Positions 12,479 to 15,349 of a DNA stretch of 15,349 nucleotides are shown piece after piece (position 1 is the first letter of the stretch; each line of letters opens with the position of its first letter). A program made the position numbers and the translations under genes. The DNA is from Acidimicrobiia bacterium. Its GTDB lineage: Bacteria; Actinomycetota; Acidimicrobiia; Spongiisociales; UBA5794. The notes beneath the pieces were generated by a model. That model was not told the DNA's origin. It saw nothing but the letters and a program-made list of their open reading frames with translations, and ran no database searches. Location: NCBI GenBank assembly GCA_030618675.1, contig JAUXCV010000014.1:1-15349 (forward strand). The letters run 5' to 3'.

Positions 12479-13803
12479 CGGTTTCCTTCTGCCACGAAGA
12501 GATTTCTCACCAACGCGTCGATTCCGACGAGTTGGCCCGAGAAGGTGACGTCTCCGCCGATCGGGATCGAATCGATCGATTCCGGTGGGAAAGCGACGAC
12601 GGCCGTGACCACCGTGTTGCCGAAGAGGTCGTTCTCGAGCAGGGCGATGTCGACGACGGCCTTCGTGAACGGGCCGTCTCCCAGCACGCGGTAGTGGTCG
12701 ACGATCGTGGCTTTGCGGAGCTTCCCCGACCAGAGGACGCTGCGTCCGGCGTATCTCTCGTCGAAGAGCGCCGCCGTCTCGAAGCTGAGTCGATTCTCCT
12801 CGAACAGGTCGGTCGCGACGGCGACGGCGTCTCGGTCGACGCTGCCGCCGGCGACTTGATCGGGTTCGTCCACCGGAGGTGGATCGGTCTCCGGTGGCTC
12901 ATCCGGAAGGATCATCGATGAATCCCGGCGTGGTCGCGGCGCCACCGGTTCCGCTGTTGAACCGGCCCTGCGGGTCCCTCGTCCAACTTGTTCCGCCCAT
13001 CCCGTGATGTCCCGATCAGCCGGCAACTCGACGGCAAGCGCATCGAAGACCTTCTGGGCGACGTCGAAGATGCCGACGGCCGCGAGAGCCTCGCCGATCG
13101 AGATGCGGGCATCGATGCCGTTGGGGAGCTGCGGTTCCGGCTCGTAGTCGCTTGGTAGCGTCCCCTCGAGTCGCTGATCGATGAGGGAAGTGAGTTCGTT
13201 CGACGCACCGGCATCGGAGAGCGCGTTCGCCACGGACGCGATGCGCCGGAGAGTGGAGATGATGACGCCGGCATCGTGCACGCTTCCGCGACGGTCGATC
13301 ACGATGCGGTCGTCCCTGACTACGACATCGGGATGAACAGCGAGTAGTTGATTGAGCGCCATCGTCCGGCCCGGCGTTAGCGCCGCACGTGCGGTCTGAG
13401 GGTCGTCGGCTTTGACGATGAACGCTTCATCGAACGTCGGATCGCCGATGACGATGTCCTGCGCACCGAGGATCTTCAAGAACTGCCCGATCCCAGCCTG
13501 TCGGGACAGTTGAAGCCCAACGCCAATTGCCGGGAACCCGACCGTGTAGCGGGTGTAGCGGGTTGAGCTCTTGCCCGATTTCTTCATGTAGGTGTGAACG
13601 TTTGCCGCGTGGGCGTCGACGCTGCCGGTGATCGTCGGGCCACCGCGCATGGAACCGGCCTCGAAGGAGAAACCGAGGGTCTCGGCAGCCGACTGCCATG
13701 CCGTGTTCATCTCTTCGAGCCGCCGCCTCGCGACGATCACAGAGACGAGAGCGATCACAACCCCGATCGCTCCGAAGATGATCACGAGGGCTAAACCGGT
13801 CAT
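12466..13803 (-). CDS. Membrane-anchored protein of unknown function
   Basis: 445 residues, family not recognised. Residues 3-25 form one hydrophobic helix (LALVIIFGAIGVVIALVSVIV) followed by ARRR, a likely signal anchor with its positive side inside. A first globular region (about 30-270) includes WQSAAETLGFSFEAG, a basic stretch MKKSGKSSTRYTRYT, and FDEAFIVKADDP. A disordered linker at about 273-320 is rich in Pro, Arg and acidic residues. The C-terminal region (about 345-440) alternates beta-like segments, with RYAGRSVLWSGKLRKATIV and GGDVTFSGQLVGID, which recalls an OB-like barrel; that is only an impression. The ATG at 13801-13803 lies 6 nt after TACACT, so the mRNA is probably leaderless. 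The Lrp-type gene ends 21 bp upstream, so read-through is also possible. Confidence 0.85.
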   Translation of the reverse strand: MTGLALVIIFGAIGVVIALVSVIVARRRLEEMNTAWQSAAETLGFSFEAGSMRGGPTITGSVDAHAANVHTYMKKSGKSSTRYTRYTVGFPAIGVGLQLSRQAGIGQFLKILGAQDIVIGDPTFDEAFIVKADDPQTARAALTPGRTMALNQLLAVHPDVVVRDDRIVIDRRGSVHDAGVIISTLRRIASVANALSDAGASNELTSLIDQRLEGTLPSDYEPEPQLPNGIDARISIGEALAAVGIFDVAQKVFDALAVELPADRDITGWAEQVGRGTRRAGSTAEPVAPRPRRDSSMILPDEPPETDPPPVDEPDQVAGGSVDRDAVAVATDLFEENRLSFETAALFDERYAGRSVLWSGKLRKATIVDHYRVLGDGPFTKAVVDIALLENDLFGNTVVTAVVAFPPESIDSIPIGGDVTFSGQLVGIDALVRNLFVAEGNRVDQ

Positions 13804-13809
13804 GCGTCG

Positions 13810-13815
13810 AGTGTA
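13810..13815 (-). promoter_or_regulatory. -10 box of the 12466-13803 gene (TACACT), leaderless arrangement
   Basis: TACACT on the minus strand ends 6 nt before the ATG at 13803, within the 21-bp gap after the Lrp-type gene. No Shine-Dalgarno lies between. A -35 would fall inside the upstream coding region and is not obvious. Confidence 0.5.
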
Positions 13816-13824
13816 GGACTCCGG

Positions 13825-14286
13825 TCAGTCGCGATCGGGCAGGTTCGGGGTGCGGCCTTCGAAGTACGTGGCGAGCACGACCAGCGTGCGGCTTCTGCCC
13901 GGAGCGATACCGCGAACGTCCTCGAGGAGGTCACCAAGGTGATCGGACGATCGCGCCCGAACGGTGAGGAGCAGGTCGAACTCACCGGTGACCGCGTAGC
14001 AGTTCTGAACGAACGGGATCGCCGAGATCTCATCGGCCACGTCGGCGAGCGGGCGCTCGCCCGGCGCCTCGACGCTGACCAGTGCCGTCACCGGAAGACC
14101 GACTGCCTCCCAGTCGACCACGACCCGTGTGCCGGTGATGATGCCCCGTTCGGTGAGGCGGCGGACGCGCTGGTGAACCGTCGTCGTAGCGACCCCGTTC
14201 TCCTCGGCGATTCTGCTGTACGGTGTTCGACCATCCTGCACCAGCGATGCGATGATTCTGCGGTCTAGGTCATCCATGGCGAACAT
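13825..14286 (-). CDS. Lrp/AsnC-family transcriptional regulator
   Basis: 153 residues with an AsnC-type winged HTH (LDRRIIASLVQDGRTPYSRI through VHQRVRRLTERGIITG) and a C-terminal RAM domain (ALVSVEAPG; VQNCYAVTGEFDLLLTVRA; IAPGRSRTLVVLATYFEGR). Members form dimers to octamers, bind DNA and often respond to amino acids. Two starts are possible. The ATG at 14286 (MFAMDD) follows TAGCGT by 6 nt. The ATG at 14277 (MDDLDRR, 150 residues, the more family-like N-terminus) follows TAATGT by 5 nt. Both would be leaderless. It is divergent from the tiny ORF at 14363. Such regulators often repress themselves and act on neighbours; dpaL, the YgfK homologue and the small ORF are candidate targets, by inference only. 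Confidence 0.93.
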   Translation of the reverse strand: MFAMDDLDRRIIASLVQDGRTPYSRIAEENGVATTTVHQRVRRLTERGIITGTRVVVDWEAVGLPVTALVSVEAPGERPLADVADEISAIPFVQNCYAVTGEFDLLLTVRARSSDHLGDLLEDVRGIAPGRSRTLVVLATYFEGRTPNLPDRD

Positions 14287-14292
14287 TATTGC

Positions 14293-14298
14293 ACGCTA
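14293..14298 (-). promoter_or_regulatory. -10 box of the Lrp-type gene (TAGCGT)
   Basis: TAGCGT on the minus strand ends 6 nt before the ATG at 14286. A competing TAATGT at 14283-14288 would serve the ATG at 14277. Both lie close to the divergent promoter for the small ORF. Confidence 0.4.
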
Positions 14299-14310
14299 TT
14301 CAGAGATCGG

Positions 14311-14325
14311 CAGTATTATTTGCGC
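14311..14325. promoter_or_regulatory. Possible Lrp-type operator overlapping a divergent promoter
   Basis: CAGTATTATTTGCGC matches 11 of 15 positions of the E. coli Lrp consensus YAGHAWATTWTDCTR. It overlaps TATTAT (14314-14319), a good plus-strand -10 box for the small ORF, with a TTGCAC at 14289-14294 (19-nt spacer) as a possible -35. The region is clearly more AT-rich than its surroundings. Binding by the neighbouring regulator is inference. Confidence 0.35.
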
Positions 14326-14362
14326 ATACCAGCGTACGATCACCATGAAAGGAGCGTCCAAG

Positions 14363-14446
14363 ATGCATCCCGACGCTATCTACCAGTTGATGCGTTCCCG
14401 CCGGATCGCGGCAGCGGCCCTTCGGGACCGACGCCCCCGGCACTGA
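14363..14446 (+). CDS. Tiny ORF, 27 codons, unknown function
   Basis: Encodes MHPDAIYQLMRSRRIAAAAL followed by RDRRPRH. It is too short for most gene finders, but the context is good: AAAGGAG at 14348-14354 lies 8 nt before the ATG, a TATTAT box stands 44 nt upstream of it, and a strong hairpin terminator begins 14 nt after the stop. An in-frame ATG at 14345 would add six residues but leaves the Shine-Dalgarno inside the gene. The peptide is basic, with about six Arg and no membrane segment. It could be a small regulatory protein or a leader peptide, or the transcript could be an sRNA. I do not recognise a family with certainty. Confidence 0.55.
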   Translation: MHPDAIYQLMRSRRIAAAALRDRRPRH

Positions 14447-14459
14447 CAACCAACCGATC

Positions 14460-14488
14460 GAGAGGACACCGAGACCCGGTGTCCTCTC
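14460..14488 (+). terminator. Strong intrinsic-type hairpin terminator
   Basis: A perfect 11-bp stem, GAGAGGACACC (14460-14470) with GGTGTCCTCTC (14478-14488), has a 7-nt loop and is followed on the plus strand by TTCAT. It ends the tiny ORF's transcript and lies 16 bp beyond the stop of the convergent YgfK-type gene, so it may serve both directions. The T-tract is short. Confidence 0.75.
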
Positions 14489-14504
14489 TTCATATCGGAA
14501 CGCT

Positions 14505-15349
14505 TCAGCTTGCGAACGTGGGCGCTGTGAGCCTCGTCCCACCCTCGCCTGCCACCGGAACCTCGGGCATCGACGCGTCGAGTCCTCTCCAGAGAGCGAA
14601 CATCGTGGCGGCCGCGACGACGGAGATCTCATCGCCGTCGGAGGCTTCGCTTCCTGCGGTCGCCGACAGAAGCCCGAACGACTCGTCGAATGACGCGGAG
14701 ACGGCGGGGGAGGAGTACTCCGCGGAGCCGTTGATCGACAGCCGATGGGTCTCACCATTGAACCGCGCGGTCACGACCACCTCGTCGCCGTTTCTCCTCA
14801 CCATGAAGGCATTGGACGATTCGGCATCGAACTCGGCCTGATCGAGATACAACCGGGGCTTGTCCGTGTACGGCTCGCCCGAGGTCGGGCATGCGGTCAC
14901 ACAGTTCCCGCACTCGTTGCAGAAATCGGACAGCACCGCGATCTGATACGGCTGATCGACGCTGAACGCCGTACGGCCCCGCTCCACCAGGACGCCGTCC
15001 TCGACGGAGAACGACGGGAGTTCCGCAGCGAACGCCTCGGTCTTGTACGTCATCAACGCCATGTTCGGACACACGCCGACGCAGAGGCTGCAGATCGTGT
15101 CACAGTCGACACAGCGACCGGCCTCGGCCTGCGCCTCATCGGTCGTGTACGTGAGCATCGTCTCGTTGAAGTTGTTCCGAACCGTCAGTGGCGTGAAGGT
15201 CGCTGCGACCCGGTACTCGCGGTGAGCCCTCCGTATGACCAGGGCCTGCACATCGTCGGTCGTTGGGATCGCCGTCGACACCTCGGCAGTCTTGCCGGTC
15301 TCCGCCGCGATGATGGCTGCTGCCGCGGCTTTGCCGTCCGCGGCCGCCT
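14505..15349 (-). CDS. ygfK: YgfK-type iron-sulfur oxidoreductase ('putative selenate reductase' subunit), C-terminal part
   Basis: The frame is open from the right edge to the TGA at 14505-14507: 281 residues of a protein expected to be near 1000. The GTG at 15281 is not a real start, because the frame continues upstream and reads AAADGKAAAAAIIAAETGK, like the end of the FAD/NAD(P)-binding (glutamate-synthase small-chain-like) domain that precedes the ferredoxin part in YgfK. Two 4Fe-4S motifs follow: CVDCDTICSLCVGVCP, and CNECGNCVTACP in DFCNECGNCVTACPTSGEPY. A beta-rich tail follows (about 90 residues, including ARFNGETHRLSINGSAEY). The selenate reductase name is historical; relatives are tied to purine catabolism in E. 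coli and gut bacteria. Genes upstream of it lie outside the window. Confidence 0.85.
   Translation of the reverse strand, partial: AAADGKAAAAAIIAAETGKTAEVSTAIPTTDDVQALVIRRAHREYRVAATFTPLTVRNNFNETMLTYTTDEAQAEAGRCVDCDTICSLCVGVCPNMALMTYKTEAFAAELPSFSVEDGVLVERGRTAFSVDQPYQIAVLSDFCNECGNCVTACPTSGEPYTDKPRLYLDQAEFDAESSNAFMVRRNGDEVVVTARFNGETHRLSINGSAEYSSPAVSASFDESFGLLSATAGSEASDGDEISVVAAATMFALWRGLDASMPEVPVAGEGGTRLTAPTFAS

Overview
The window is GC-rich, gene-dense bacterial DNA that looks chromosomal. It most resembles an actinobacterium (Actinomycetota), possibly a deep or uncultured lineage such as an Acidimicrobiia relative. The grounds are GC-rich codon use, a PlsB of about 790 residues of mycobacterial size, a single-chain (alpha2-type) glycyl-tRNA synthetase, a PF06262-type zincin, and several genes with a TAnnnT box 5-7 nt before the start codon, the mark of leaderless transcription common in actinobacteria. 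The taxonomic placement is inference.

Layout. Bases 1-1374 (+) hold the C-terminal 457 residues of a contractile tail sheath protein, from a phage tail, tailocin or extracellular contractile injection system. Nothing else of that system follows it, so the rest, if present, lies left of the window. Bases 1434-3567 (-) carry hypoxanthine phosphoribosyltransferase and 4-alpha-glucanotransferase. Divergently, 3618-5327 (+) encodes a long-chain acyl-CoA synthetase homologue that has lost both lysine-bearing catalytic motifs, followed by an NfuA-like Fe-S carrier (5359-5973, +). Convergent to these are PlsB (6044-8410, -), a small Ala/Gly/Thr-rich protein (8420-8728, -) and a small zincin (8786-9139, -). 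Bases 9140-9545 hold no gene but contain a roughly 315-bp element with 28-nt inverted-repeat ends and internal GC hairpins, MITE-like. Next are diaminopropionate ammonia-lyase (9546-10796, -) and glycyl-tRNA synthetase (11032-12339, +). The synthetase gene is flanked on both sides by in-register heptanucleotide arrays and, downstream, by an octamer array. A membrane-anchored protein of unknown function (12466-13803, -) and an Lrp/AsnC regulator (13825-14286, -) follow. Divergent from the regulator is a tiny unit with promoter, strong ribosome-binding site, 27-codon ORF and hairpin terminator. The right edge (14505-15349, -) is the C-terminal end of a YgfK-type ('putative selenate reductase') iron-sulfur oxidoreductase.

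How the genes relate. Most are housekeeping genes in short units: purine salvage, glycogen or maltodextrin turnover, phospholipid synthesis, Fe-S maturation and tRNA charging. DpaL and YgfK homologues within 4 kb recall the E. coli ygeX...ygfK purine/ureide-catabolism locus, and the Lrp regulator between them could be its regulator (inference). The main points for a second look are the motif-degenerate acyl-CoA synthetase, the glyS-flanking heptamer arrays, the hairpin-rich inverted-repeat element, the tiny ORF unit and the edge sheath gene.
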